Source: Undaria pinnatifida
Lineage: Eukaryota > Sar > Phaeophyceae > Laminariales > Alariaceae
Reading direction: 5' to 3'
Assembly: GCA_012845835.1 (NCBI GenBank)
Contig: JABAKD010000010.1
Coordinates: forward strand, 17,123,204 to 17,187,203
DNA: 64,000 nt
Each line of letters begins with the position of its first letter. Position 1 is the first letter of the stretch. The notes below the pieces were generated by a model, which worked only from the letters and a program-made list of their open reading frames with translations, was not told where the DNA came from and ran no database searches. Shown here in pieces: positions 14,400-24,321 of the stretch. The position numbers were made by a program, and so were the translations under genes.

Positions 14400-17300
14400 C
14401 GCGCTGGACAGAGCAGCAGCCGTAGAGACGTCTTCGCTCATCTTCGTTGCCACGACAGACACCCGCCTGGCCGACACAAAAATGCCTCTCAAAAGACGGC
14501 AAACGCCACTTTACAACTGCATCCGCATTTTCTAGGGAAAGCTGGTTGGAAACAGAGTACAATGATGGTTGCAGGCGAAAACAGGGTTCACGTGGTCGAG
14601 GTAGTGCTAACCGTTCCATGCTACTGCATCTACGGTTTTAGGGGCAAATTACTTGGAAATAGAGTACACCAACGGTAGCATAGACCAGGGTTCGATAACC
14701 CCCCTAGGCCGCAGACAAACGCCTCAACAAACAGCAAACCCGACTATCAATAACCCTTGACAAAAACATCCGCGTTTTTTTAGGCCACACATCGTGCAAC
14801 TAGAGGTCTCTCTCGGTTGCAGTCGTGAAAAGGGTTATAGGGATGTCACGGTTCTCCTGACCTCTTCGATGCCCTGAACAGAACCGTGCCTCTTCTCGAA
14901 CCCGATAAAGTCTCGGTAGAGCTCGGGAACCTGCTCCCTCGGCATCTGGTCCAAGGCGTACTTGTAGATCACACTGCGTCACGCAAAGAAAAAAAGAAAA
15001 CGCCGCGATACGAACAACAGCGAAAAAATACCGTGCTCATGAGAGGTGGCGGGGGTTGGGAAGTAAAGGTCCTATGTACAACACCACCTGGTAAAGTTAC
15101 TCGTGAAACACCACTTTCTGATTGTGATTGGTCGAGACGCCGTTCGGCCGCCCGTTCTTTTCTCGAAAACGCCCCCGACATACGCGCCGGAGGAGCCAGG
15201 CGACTGCCCCTGCCGACCTCGAGCCCCCCAAAGGATTGGATTTAGGGTTAGGGTTGGGGTCGGGCAGCTCCTGGGCAGACGTGAGATAGAAATTGTCACA
15301 TAGGTGTTGCACGGGTATATTTCCAAGGCGGTGTGGTACAATATAGGCGTACCCGGGGGGGAGGAGGGGGGGGCCCTCGATGGAGGCGGGTTAGGGTGAG
15401 CCTACCCGCTCGGGCCGCATCGACTGTCGTCGGACAACACTGCTAGCATTGCCGCCACCGCTCTTGCCGGGGCCACCGCCTCTCGTATATCGTAACGCCA
15501 ACAGCCACCTGCGCCCCGACACCTCTTGATGGCAACGATATCGCCTCATCCTTCCAGACCACAGGCGGTGCAAAGAAAAATAACTCACCTCCACCATCAC
15601 CAGGACCGCCGGCATCATTGCCAATGTCACCAACAACAACAGCATCAATGAAACCAAAACCACCGGCACCAGCATCACCAAAAACAACAACACCACAACA
15701 CCAACACCAACACCATCAACACAACCAACACCAACACCTACAACACCACCACGAAAAATCATCCTCGCCGACCCCTCCAACAACACCATGAACACCAACT
15801 GCACAACACCACCAACACCATTGGCATCACCACCACCTCCACAACACCAACACTATCGGCATCACCACGACCACGACCACTACCACCAACACCACCACCG
15901 ATATCATCAACATCACGCCCCCCCCCCCCCCATGGATGCGAGGATCTACGGCCTTTCAAGACTATGGCTGTGCATAACATGAGTAAACCCTCCCCGCCTC
16001 CCCCTCTTCCACCATCACCACCACATGGTCGGTGGGTGCTCATGCATGGGGCGAAAGGGTGGGTAATAACCCGTTCATTCCTGCAAAATACATCCCGCGC
16101 TAAATACACGTAGTTCGAAAACGGTCACAGTACACTTACCGCGCGCGGTCGAACTCCTTGCAGCGCTCCTCGAAGTGCGCAAAGGCGCTGAAGAGCTTCT
16201 CCGTCTTCTCGGAGTCGGCCAGCTCCGCCAGCGCTCGCTCGTAAACCCCTCTGCCATAGGCAAACCAGGGGAAAGGGGGTGCATTTTGTGGGCTGACATG
16301 GTGAAAGAATGACGAGCGTCGGGGCTCTCTTTGTGAGAGCGGGTAGCGCAGAAGGACATGGTAGAACACTGATGTGCGTCGAGGCTCTGTTTCTGTGAAA
16401 AGAGATGTATAGGTGGCTCCACAATCCACTAAATGTGGGGCCGAACGAAACAAAATGGTGAGGGGAGAGGGGGGGGTAAGCCAACGCATCGGAAAGAGTG
16501 TTAAAACAGTCCGACGAATCGGAAAAAGTTGACCAGAGGTAGCCAGACGGGTAGATTAAAGGTTTGCGGTTCGTTGTAGATGACACGTTAACAGACTCAG
16601 CTGGTGACAGCACAAGCTTTAGTGTACAGCATCAACACCAACATCAATCTCACCAACATAAACACCAATAACATTAACATCAACAACATAGAAGTCACCA
16701 ACACCAACACCTACACAGACACCAACGACACAAATACAAACACCAACAACACTAACAGCACCCCCATCACCAACACAAAACAACACTACCAACACCAGCA
16801 ACAACAATATCAATACCGCCACCCCCAACCACCCCCGACTACCAATATCACCAAGACCAACACCATCACCAACCCCACCATCATCACCACCACCACCTCC
16901 ACCACCACCACCACCACCGCCACGCCCAACCACCCCCGAACACCAATATCACCAACACCAAGACCAACACCAACCACTCACCGTGCGAGCGCATACTGCG
17001 ACTGCTTGTCCTCCCATCTCGCCCACTTCAGGAACGCACGCGAATGCGGGTGCGCCTCCACGTAGCGCTGGAACACCAACCTGGCACGAAGACACCGCGA
17101 TAAAAAAAAAAAACGCACAGGTGCCACGGTCAGCAGAAAAAAAAACAGAAAAGACAATCTTCCTTCCTCCGACCTCATCGCACAACACACCACGACCAAA
17201 ACGGTACAGCAAAAGAGCGCGGAATAGATGGGACGCAGCACAGGGAAGCAAACATAGGTCAAGGGCGGCGGCTTATCCGGTCTACCTGTGGGGGCGGAAA

Positions 17301-20300
17301 GCCAAACCCCTCCAACCAAATGTCAAGATCACAGGTAGCAAATCACCGCAACTACCTCCTCCTCGCCCTCCCCCAGAAAACGCCCCTCCTCACTCCGCAC
17401 TCCTCGCTCAAAACACACTGCGACCAACCGGCGCAGTAAAACAAACAGCGCGCGATGGTTAGGGCGCAGCACAGGGCAGCACAAAAACGGCCAAGGGGGG
17501 CGTTCCCCCCCCCCCGCCTGACACATGCCACGGTAGCGGTCCGTACACGTGAACATGATGAGGCTCATCACCGGAGGAGCTCTGTACCTCATCTAATAAA
17601 ACCTGACTCCCTAAGACCTTACTTGCGAGAAAAAGTGAAAGCGCAAAAATGGACGAAAAATCCGACAGTTAATAACCCTTGTACTGGTGCCAAAAAAAAT
17701 CCCACACTAAATTCACATATTGTGTACCCAAAAAGGGTGCAATTCTATATACAGGGGGTAAAAAGCACGTAACGGGTATCATCGCCAATAATAGACGGCA
17801 TTCTAACCATGCTGGTTTAGTTCCTCAGCTAGGGAGTCCCTTCAGTCAAAATACACTCACACGTCCGACAAATCACGATCTAATAATCTAAATTCACACG
17901 TCCGACAGATCACGATTGGGATCACCTTGACCTTTTTGGGGCCCGCGTATATCTTGATTATTTAGTTTAGTGATCATATACCGACGGTTGCGAAAAATTG
18001 CAGCGTCTACCAGTTACGCGAGCGCGCAGCAGCACGAGTATAGGATCATGCTGCGCCCGTCCCGTACGAAGAGCCTTTCGCATTTTGACGTAACTAGTTC
18101 GGACACCACTTTTATCACGGCCAACCAGCAGTGGCCGATGCCGTAATGGTCAATTTTCGTCGCCATTTTTTTCCCACTGAAGTCTCAATAGGGTTAATCC
18201 CATACGATGCATTTTGCCGTCACGAAAAAAATGCGCAAGAGCTGTATCACACAGAATTCCATTCCCCAAAAAACATGCGCGCAAGAGCCGTGTTATGCAG
18301 ATCCCACCCAGAAAACACGATCTGCTGTACATCGTTCAGATCCTATTAAAATCGGGGGTGTCTCTGCCCCGAAAGATCTACACCGTGAACCGGGGATCTG
18401 ATGCGTCCGATGTGTCAAGATATTTCGGCCAAAAAACAGTGACCCCTGTCATGCACACGCCTCACCGCGCGTTCGCCGGCTCCTCCTGGCGCATCTCGAA
18501 CTTAACGTAGGCGCTCCATGCGTTATCCTCCGGCTCCCACTCCATCCACCTTTCGAAGATGGCTCGAGCCTTCGCGGAGTTCCCCAGCATTTCCTGTGTC
18601 GTTCGTTTCAGGGCAACAAGGACGAGTATAGTAGGATGGCCGAACGAACAAGCTCGCCCGCCGGAGGGGGGGCGGGGGCGGGGGGGGAGGGCGGAATCGA
18701 CGGCGCCGCCACGATGTCGCGCGCTCGCCGAATTACAAGCTAACTTGACCCTTTAAGATCTGAAAAAATTGTCACACAAATTGTAAGCAGTTCGTCGCAA
18801 AAAAATGTACACAAAAGCCGGAGATAACGCGATAAAATCAAACTTGAATGTCGGTGACGCCTGCCCCCAGCAAGACCCCTCCTCCTTCAGCCCAGTCTTC
18901 TACAAACGCTGTCGATATTGAAACCCCACGGGAAAACCCAACGCTCACCTCCATGTAGCTGTACTTGTACCAGAACTGATCCACGCGGGGAAGCAGCGCG
19001 ACCGCGCGGTCCCAAACGTTACGTGCGTGATTGGGAAACTTGCTCCTCATCTCAAACTCGGCGTAGCGCAGCCAGATTGTCTGGTCAAAACGAAACGTAA
19101 AAAGTGCGGTCGGTATCGGCACATTGAATCGGGTCGGATTAAGTGTGCTGCGCGGCAGAGGGTCCTAGCTATTGCTTGCGGTAAATGGCAGGATGCTGTC
19201 ACGTGCTGGTGCGCGAGGGAGGGAGAGGTGCATGCGTTGGCAGGGGGGTGCGGAGTCACAAAACGCGTACGCACTGTACTCATGCAGGTCAATACAGTTT
19301 CACACAAAGTCATAGAGCTCATACTTCGCATACCTGGTGTGTACAATGGTTGTACATGAGAGCGAAAGGTTGACGCGTCGGTGTGGTTCTGTAGGACTAC
19401 CGAGACTGACTGAGTAGTAGTTGCGACTTTCAGTAGTCTAGTTAGACTAACCTGGTTGCGGTAGTCCACCTCCAGCGCACGTTCGTACACGCTCCGGGCC
19501 CGCTCGAACTCCTTCTGAGACTCCTCCCACGCCGAGTACTTCATCCAGTTTCCTATGTGCTCTCTCTGCTTGCGGATGGCGTCTTCGAACTGCCAGATTC
19601 CAGAAACACGCAACCGAAGAAAACGGCGATACGAAAATAAAGCAAAAAAACTATTGGCTAGCCAAACAAACGCCAACACAAGATAAGAAAATACTGACAT
19701 CAAACACAAGGGTTGACGGCCCTCTTGCCCCACGACGGACAAACGTCAAAGACAGCCGCCAAAGAAAGCCGCCAAAGAAAGCCGTCAAAGACAGCCGGCA
19801 TGACAGCCGTCAAGGAAACGCTGTGTACTGTAGTTCATCCAATGTGCTCTCTCTGCTTTCGGGTTGCGTCTTCGTACGAGCTGCCTGTTCCAAGAAAGAA
19901 GTAACGAAACAATCGACGAGACAATATAATATATAAATAGTGCTCGTTGCCAAATGACAGGTTCATCAAGAACGCAAGAACAAACAGAACGAGAGGCAGG
20001 GTAATCGAAGCAGCGCAAATCATTATAGCATTCGCCCACCACATCACCTCCTTTGAAATTGGTTTTGGGCATCAGCGAACTGGGTCCAACGCATGCCCGT
20101 AGAGTCTTAGGTGGAGTGAGGAGCGGTAGTAAAAATCAAGTGCGCTGCTCGATAACCTGTTCCTGACCGTCGGTATACTGAACAATCTTCGGGCCGCGTC
20201 TTCTCTGTGTCAGGTGTGTGAGGAATTTCTTTGTCATTTTTCAAGCAAGCGGTTGCGTTGGCATATACTACCTGGCTTGATGTAAAGGAAAGGAACACCA

Positions 20301-22070
20301 CTGAGCGATCATCTACTACATGTTAGGGCATGTTTTCATGAACACCACTAACAAGAGCACCAGACATGGACGCGACATCTACAGGACTACAACATCTTCG
20401 ACGACAGTGGGGAGAAAACAGGACGTATAAGTGTACACTATATATAGTCTATAATAATGTGGAAAGTAAGTACAGACAGGGATGTTAACACTGCGGTAAA
20501 CCACACGACCAACCTATTACGCAGGGTATTTCGTGCCTCCATCCGCTTACATGATTGCCTGACAACCCCTACTATTCCAAACGCAGAGGAATGTGCCTAA
20601 CGAAGTAAAGTCACCCTCGCGTTCAATAGTGGTGACATCGCATGTCCACGTGAGACAACCTTTACGAAACGCAGTAGCATATGCCTGACGAAGCGAAGTC
20701 ACCCTCGCCTTCAATAGTAGTGACATCGCATATATATGACGTTGCATGCCCACCTCAACTGCTGTATTTGTGAGATGTATCTCTGTCTTAGAATTGACGA
20801 CCTCAGAGCCCCACAGCGGCACGGTAAAAATCATGGACGTGAAATCGCACATTTGAGACAATAATAAGTTGAAAAGGAAGCACAAACAGACGTGATACAC
20901 TGCCGACCCATCGCATACCCTCCTGAGACGACCTCTACGAAACACAGTACCATTTACCTCACGAAGTAAAACCACCCTCGCGATCAATAGTGATGACATC
21001 GCATATACATGACATCACATACCCACCTCGCCTGATGTATTTGTAGGACGTATCTCTGACTTAAAATTGACGACTGCAGAGCCCCACATCGACAAGGTAA
21101 AATCATAGGCGTGAAATCGTACATTTATTTGAGACAAAAATAATTTGGAAAAGGAAGCACAGGCAGATGTGTTAAAATTGCGGTAAACAACCTTACCAGC
21201 CCATTACGTAGGGTATTTCGTACATACCGTCTGCATGATCGCCTCCCCACCTATGCCAAGCGAAGTATTACTAACGAGGTAACGTGATTGAGCGCGTGTA
21301 TACCAAGTATGACTAATGAGGTAACGTAATTGAGCACATGTATACCAAGCGTCGATTCGCATCCCTCCCTCTAATGCTCAATGACGGAGACAGCATATGG
21401 CCACATACATCACCTCGCATGCTGTATTTGGCAACACGTATCTCTTGCGTATAATTAGCGATGTCGATAATAATGGTGACTGTATGATGATGGTGACAAA
21501 CACAGTGCATGACCACATCACCTCGCCTGTTGCATTTGACAATACGTATCTCTTTCTTATAATTAGCGATGTCAGAAAATAATGGTACCTACAAATATTC
21601 TATAAAATATTCTAGCTTTCGATCGATGTATCATACAACAACAAACTATGAAGATTTAACACGTTATTTACTACACTTAAACACTGAGTTGCATGCTGCA
21701 TCTAACATCAAACCTTCTAGAATAGTAAACATTACAAGCCAGATGATATAAAGGGATGTCTTATTGCTTCAATCGTCAGGTTTGTCCCCTCTGAGAATTT
21801 ATAGTTTCCGCGCACATATTGAAATGTCCCCCCCCCCCCCCCCCCCCCCCCCCCTCCCCTCCCCCTCCACTGACCTCTTTTTCATAACAAACCCCAACCC
21901 TTTTCCCCCCCCCCCGCCCCGCCGTCCCCCGATTCCCCCCCCCCCCCTTCCACCTACTCTGTCCAAACGCCCCACTCACAATCAAAATCGGCCTGAGTAA
22001 TAAACACCTATACGCAGTTGATACCACGTCATTATCTTTCTGACCATCCATGACGAAGGTTTCAATTATT

Positions 22071-22102
<32 letters not shown>

Positions 22103-24321
22103 AACGCCCCCTCTTTTCCGACCACCTACACGATCGCCTAGACCTAGCACACGCGAATAACAAGCTGCTACATATCTTTGATCTCACAGCCGAAGTGTAT
22201 TTGAATATTATTTGTGACCTAAACCTCCTAAAAATCCCCCCCCCCCTCTTGCTCTCCCTTACTCAAACGCCCCACCAAATATCAAAATCCGCCACATTAA
22301 CAAACATTTCACGCACAGGATATCACCTCATTATCTTTCGAGAGCCATCCATACCGGTGTTCCCCCCCCCCCCCCCCCCTCCAACGCCCCCTCTTTCCCG
22401 ACCACCTGCACGATCGCGTAGACCTAGCACCACGCGTATAACAAGCTGATACATATCTTTGATCTCACAGCCGAAGTGTATTTGAATATTATTTGTGACC
22501 TAAACCTCCTAAAAAATCTCCCCCCCCCCCCCCCCCTCTTGCTCTCCCTTACTCAAACGCCCCACCAAATATCGACATCCGCCACATTAATAAACACTTC
22601 ACGCACAGGATATCACCTCATTATCTTTCGAGAGCCATCCATGCCGCTGTGTCCCCCCCTCCCCCGCCTCGAACGCCCCTTTCTTCCCCATCACCCGCAC
22701 CTTCGCCTAGACCTAGCACCACACGTATAACAAACCCCTCACCTGAAGCCCTTCCCCCCCCCCCCCCCGCCCCCCGCCCCCGCCCCCACCCCACACCCTC
22801 CCCCCCCAACCCATCCCAACCCCACCCCCTCGAACACTCCACCCTCTCTTTACTCACTGATTGTACGACTTATCCCAGAATATACACGATAAACTGATGT
22901 ATTATTTCCAAAAATGTCACATTTATCCCCTCGAAATAATGTATAGTTTCCAGGCACATATCGAGCTGCCCCCCCCCCCCCCCCCCCCCACCCCCACCCC
23001 CAATAATATACTGGTGCCAAAACCGTCAGATTTATCCCCTCGAAAGGATTTATAGCTGACATGCACAAATTGCCCCTTTCCCCCCCCCCCCCCCGCCCCC
23101 CCTCCAAACCCGCTCGCTTTTGATCAAAACCAGGCCCCCCCTTTGCCTTCACAGCTGTCAGATTTTGTCCCCCTCAGAAACGGGTTTTATAGTTTCCGCG
23201 CACAGACTGACTAAAATCATCCTGTTGACCCTGATAGCTACTCTGTAGCTGTAAGGGGAGTCGCCGACCTATATATCCTTAATGAGGACACACAACTCGT
23301 AATGCGCGCGATCGGAGTATCACACACAGCTTGCAAAGATGAGTTTCGACGAAATCTTCGATCTCACAGCTGGAGTGTATTTTAATTTTTATAATAAATA
23401 GTAGACTAATGGCCTATCATCAGCAGCAAGCAGTCGTGCCGTCGGCTCGTGTACCTCTGCTATACTCGTGCAGTTACACACGAACGAACACTGATGTCTT
23501 ACCTTTGCTTCTGCTGTTGTACTCAGCACTCAACACTTAAGTACGTCGGCGGAGAGTTATGACTGAGGAATTCCGGCGGTCATGATGAAAATCAGCGCGT
23601 GAATCTACTCCCGTGTAAAACTGCTGTGCTCCTACGAGCAGTGCATGTAGTACATACACGAAAGCTGGCTAAAAGCATACAGCAGATTTAAATATCACTG
23701 GTCCACCATCATCAGTACCAACTCGTACCCTGCTGGTACTACTGTACTACTACAGTATCGTGGGAGCAATGAGCTGTCCGTAGGCTGTTGGTTCTCGTAT
23801 GGGGTAATAGACCTTCCTCTTGCCCAAATGCTGTAAAAAGACAAAACATCGTCTCACACACCGCCGCAAAGTACGTTACGTCAGACACACTCTACTGGAC
23901 GCACTCTTACGCATGATGACCAAAGGCAGGAGCAAGGCCATGTACACGACTCGAAAGCCGCGCACCCCCTTACCAGGTACCACACACCAATGGAGCCCGT
24001 ACCCAGCAACCCTGCTGTACCGCATCGCGAGAGTCTTGCAGCTAGTTTAAATTTTTTCATATTAAGCGAGCCGAAGAGCAACCTCCTGGATCATACGCAG
24101 CCTCAATAAGGCAACTCATCTCTTGCTTCCATGCCACATACCTCCTTCCTCTTGCGCATTCGAAACACCCGCAGCTCTTCCGCATCGGTGATCTGCTGCC
24201 GCGGCGCCTTGACCTCGACATCCAGCTGCCGGTCCTTCGCCTCCCTCAAAATTTGCTCGGCGGTGATCTGAATCGACGCCGGAGCGCGATTCTTCGCCTG
24301 CACATTGCGATTTGTCGACAT
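457..24321 (-). CDS. CRNKL1: Crooked neck-like spliceosomal protein (Clf1/CRNKL1), 16 exons, 816 aa
   Basis: HAT-repeat scaffold of the Prp19-associated (NTC) complex, acting in the nucleus in spliceosome activation. Coding exons in transcript order: 24321-24142, 19589-19452, 19080-18949, 18593-18466, 17080-16982, 16250-16140, 14973-14862, 13713-13588, 13306-13179, 11612-11483, 10538-10444, 8216-8048, 4361-4290, 3374-3265, 1865-1790, 1101-457. All junctions are GT-AG, phases agree, and the total is 2451 nt including TAA at 457-459. Residues 1-60 carry the conserved N-terminus ([14 protein letters not shown]). HAT repeats run from about 60 to 580, with motifs such as [20 protein letters not shown] and [14 protein letters not shown]. 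Residues 603-658 match the conserved C-terminal block ([17 protein letters not shown]). The last ~155 residues are Gly- and Glu-rich low complexity, longer than I expect for the family. An in-frame ATG at 24460-24462 would add 47 unconserved residues, so the start at 24319-24321 is preferred. The identity is secure; exact ends of a few exons rest on splice consensus. Confidence 0.96.
585..623 (-). repeat. (CCT)n microsatellite coding poly-Glu in CRNKL1
   Basis: About 13 perfect CCT units lie inside the last CRNKL1 exon and read as a run of glutamates on the minus strand. Neighbouring CTC/CTT-rich tracts (470-520, 720-750) encode further acidic patches. Length variation here would change the protein tail without breaking the frame. 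Confidence 0.9.
1605..1765. repeat. Two-copy tandem repeat, period 80 bp
   Basis: The string CAGACGGACAAGAA starts at 1621 and again at 1701, with similar flanks. It lies in the last CRNKL1 intron (1102-1789), which otherwise shows nothing I recognise. Confidence 0.75.
2690..2840. repeat. Partial copy of the 'GATAGAGGT' MITE family (right part)
   Basis: The segment with CACCTAGGCCATAGGAG, TTGCACTTCCATA and a run of A before AGG matches the interior and right side of the MITE described at 5958-6220. The left terminus is absent. It lies in the intron 1866-3264, whose remainder (1866-2690, 2840-3264) shows no recognisable feature. Confidence 0.5.
3545..3660 (+). mobile_element. SINE fragment (3' part)
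   Basis: Matches the 3' half of the tRNA-derived SINE at 36008-36306 (CCACGGCTTGTCCAGAAG), followed by the alternative tail GGTTAAGCTGGAAAGTAA and A-rich sequence. It is in the intron between exons 14 and 13 of the CRNKL1-like gene. Confidence 0.65.
3914..4141. mobile_element. GGGTC-rich element with hAT-like terminal inverted repeats
   Basis: The left end CAAGGCGTTTCACGGGTC and right end GACCCGCGAAAATCTCTG are imperfect inverted repeats. The interior has repeated GGGTCGGGTC pentamer runs separated by GGT-TTTCAAAA-type spacers. Flanking octamers TAAATATC and CCACTATC agree at 5 of 8 positions, a possible degraded 8-bp target duplication. The best relative is at 27363-27580. Confidence 0.65.
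4570..4800. repeat. Minisatellite, ~32-bp unit, about six copies
   Basis: Repeats of GTGTTCGCTAGCGTGTTCAA plus AGCCTCACTA, with internal CTAG-containing palindromes (CACTAGTG, CGCTAGCG). The array lies in the 3.7-kb CRNKL1 intron (4362-8047). Confidence 0.85.
5505..5760. repeat. Two-copy tandem repeat, period ~116 bp
   Basis: Both copies contain an ACGAAACACCCCTTTTCGG-like segment, ATCTTGGAAATTG and a GTGTACACAGATCTT core followed by GTAGGCGAATCTTGTA. The open frame crossing it on the plus strand (5092-5952) resembles no protein and is probably non-coding. Confidence 0.8.
5958..6220. mobile_element. 'GATAGAGGT' MITE, near full length
   Basis: The left terminus (TACGATAGAGGTGTACC then a T run) and the right terminus (A run then GGGTCAACCTCTATCGAAG) are imperfect inverted repeats. 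The interior has GACGGAGCTCCTTGACCC and a GGCCATGGAAG segment. Several other copies share this layout (40638-40880, 40917-41196, 37505-37862). No coding capacity is visible. Confidence 0.75.
6390..6545 (+). mobile_element. SINE fragment
   Basis: Contains the box B-like GGTTCGAGCCCC followed by the family body (GGGACTTTTTCTTGCGCAAA, GCGAGAGCGTGAGTTAGCA), as in 36008-36306. The A-box end is not recognisable. The rest of this intron (6546-8047) shows no gene; AAC-rich patches occur near 6900 and 7960. Confidence 0.7.
8270..8328. repeat. AT-rich (TATAC)-type microsatellite
   Basis: Imperfect ATATACTATA repeats in the CRNKL1 intron between exons 12 and 11, just upstream of exon 12 in transcript sense. 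Confidence 0.8.
8749..9052 (-). mobile_element. tRNA-derived SINE, full length (~304 bp)
   Basis: Read on the minus strand it starts GGTCGCCCCGGTGGCGTATC (A-box-like TGGCGTATCAGG), has a B-box-like GAGTTCGAGCCCC about 40 nt later, and ends in an A run (T run at 8749-8755 on the plus strand). Layout and sequence match the plus-strand copy at 36008-36306 almost throughout. It presumably derives from a pol III tRNA gene. No clear target-site duplication was seen. Confidence 0.85.
9158..9310. mobile_element. 'GATAGAGGT' MITE, right-hand fragment
   Basis: Contains GGTTTGGCCATCGGGTTGCA, AGAATCAGTTTTGCCTCAG, TGAGGAGCCTCAGCC and an A run leading to GGTGTACCTTTACCGTG, matching the right half of the copy at 5958-6220. 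The rest of the 8217-10443 intron shows scattered low-complexity sequence and no gene. Confidence 0.6.
10535..10625. repeat. Poly-G tract and GTACACGCGCAAAAG repeats
   Basis: A G-run directly beside the acceptor of CRNKL1 exon 11 is followed by three copies of GGTACACGCGCAAAA (15-bp unit). In transcript sense this places a C-run just before the acceptor AG. Confidence 0.75.
11880..12790 (+). pseudogene. LINE-type retrotransposon relic (C-terminal RT and CCHC region)
   Basis: The frame at 11892-12170 contains [20 protein letters not shown] and [19 protein letters not shown], the pattern seen in the C-terminal RT/thumb region of many non-LTR retrotransposons. Downstream, in other frames, come [17 protein letters not shown] and a CPCG...AHIVGEC motif that fits the C-terminal CCHC knuckle of such elements. 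The frame is broken several times and no endonuclease domain is present. It lies antisense in the CRNKL1 intron between exons 10 and 9. Family assignment is from recalled motif patterns, not a search. Confidence 0.75.
12945..13080. repeat. C-rich low-complexity tract
   Basis: CCCTCC/CCCGCC-rich sequence and a poly-C run lie just downstream of CRNKL1 exon 9 in transcript sense, so the pre-mRNA here is G-rich. Proline- and arginine-rich open frames across it are compositional. Confidence 0.7.
13920..14400. repeat. AAC/ACC-rich region with long (CAA)n microsatellite
   Basis: Irregular ACCAACACC-type repeats lead into ATCAACATCAAC repeats and then a nearly pure (CAA)n run from about 14320 to 14399. 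It lies in the intron between CRNKL1 exons 8 and 7, so the transcript carries GTT/GGT repeats. Long poly-Thr, poly-Cys and poly-Leu open frames here are artefacts of the repeat. Confidence 0.9.
15585..15930. repeat. ACC/AAC-rich trinucleotide region
   Basis: Irregular CACCAACAC and CATCACCA repeats ending in a C run at about 15917-15930. It lies in the intron between CRNKL1 exons 7 and 6 and is the second of three consecutive introns with the same composition. Confidence 0.85.
16620..16978. repeat. ACC/AAC-rich trinucleotide region abutting a splice donor
   Basis: CACCAACAC repeats run up to the donor of CRNKL1 exon 5, so in transcript sense the intron opens GTGAGTGGTTGGTGTTGG and continues as a GGT/GTT tract for some 350 nt. 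Confidence 0.85.
19742..19815. repeat. Short minisatellite, AAGAAAGCCGCCA-type unit
   Basis: Four to five imperfect copies of a 15-bp unit (GTCAAAGACAGCCGC / CAAAGAAAGCCGC) lie in the large first intron of the CRNKL1-like gene. Confidence 0.75.
19830..19912 (-). pseudogene. Decayed partial duplicate of CRNKL1 exon 2
   Basis: On the minus strand one frame reads [13 protein letters not shown], matching [13 protein letters not shown] at the start of the true exon 2 (19589-19452). After a short deletion the next frame reads HWMNYST, matching NWMKYSA. The similarity continues into the acceptor side (CTGCCTGTTCCA against CTGCCAGATTCCA). The frameshift and the loss of the rest of the exon make it unusable. 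It sits about 240 bp upstream of the real exon in transcript sense. Confidence 0.85.
20455..21245. repeat. Degenerate tandem repeat, period ~273 bp
   Basis: The block GCTGTATTTGTGAGATGTAT...GAGCCCCACA at 20761 recurs at 21034 (period 273). A block with GCGGTAAAC and ACGCAGGGTATTTCGTGC near 20500 recurs near 21180. A CAATAGTGGTGACATCGCAT segment appears three times (about 20620, 20710, 20985). It lies in CRNKL1 intron 1; no coding capacity seen. A more diverged relative may lie near 8400-8580. Confidence 0.8.
21255..21585. repeat. Short tandem repeats, periods ~46 and ~108 bp
   Basis: GAGGTAACGTGATTGAGC plus TGTATACCAAG occurs twice around 21280-21350. A CACCTCGC...TGTATTTG...TATCTCT...ATAATTAGCGATGTC block starts at 21411 and again at 21519. 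Confidence 0.75.
21765..23215. repeat. Poly-C-studded tandem repeats in CRNKL1 intron 1
   Basis: Two interleaved families. One has a ~281-bp unit: AACAAGCTG at 22159 and 22440 with a related AACAAACC at 22729; each unit contains GATCTCACAGCCGAAGTG, CAAACGCCCCACCA and two poly-C runs. It spans about 21900-22740. The other carries GTCAGRTTTRTCCCCTC plus TATAGTTTCCGCGCACA followed by a poly-C run, at about 21776, 22915, 23026 and 23157. Poly-C runs reach roughly 15-30 nt. No coding capacity. Confidence 0.85.
23265..23402 (+). repeat. Single arm of the fold-back element found at 35750-35965
   Basis: The sequence from TATATCCTTAATGAGGACAC through CAGCTTGCAAAGATGAG to ATCTCACAGCTGGAGTGTAT is nearly identical to 35750-35875. 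Here the second, inverted arm is missing. Shorter relatives lie near 9690 and 10955. The following 23403-24100 shows no gene. Confidence 0.85.

Noticed and set aside
14202..14678. Poly-Thr/Asn frame and opposing poly-Cys and poly-Leu frames
   Set aside because: Every frame through a (CAA)n microsatellite stays open; there is no start context or motif.
19047..19742. 231-codon minus-strand frame treated as one exon
   Set aside because: Only 19452-19589 matches the Clf1 family and it is bounded by splice sites; the rest of the frame is intron read-through.
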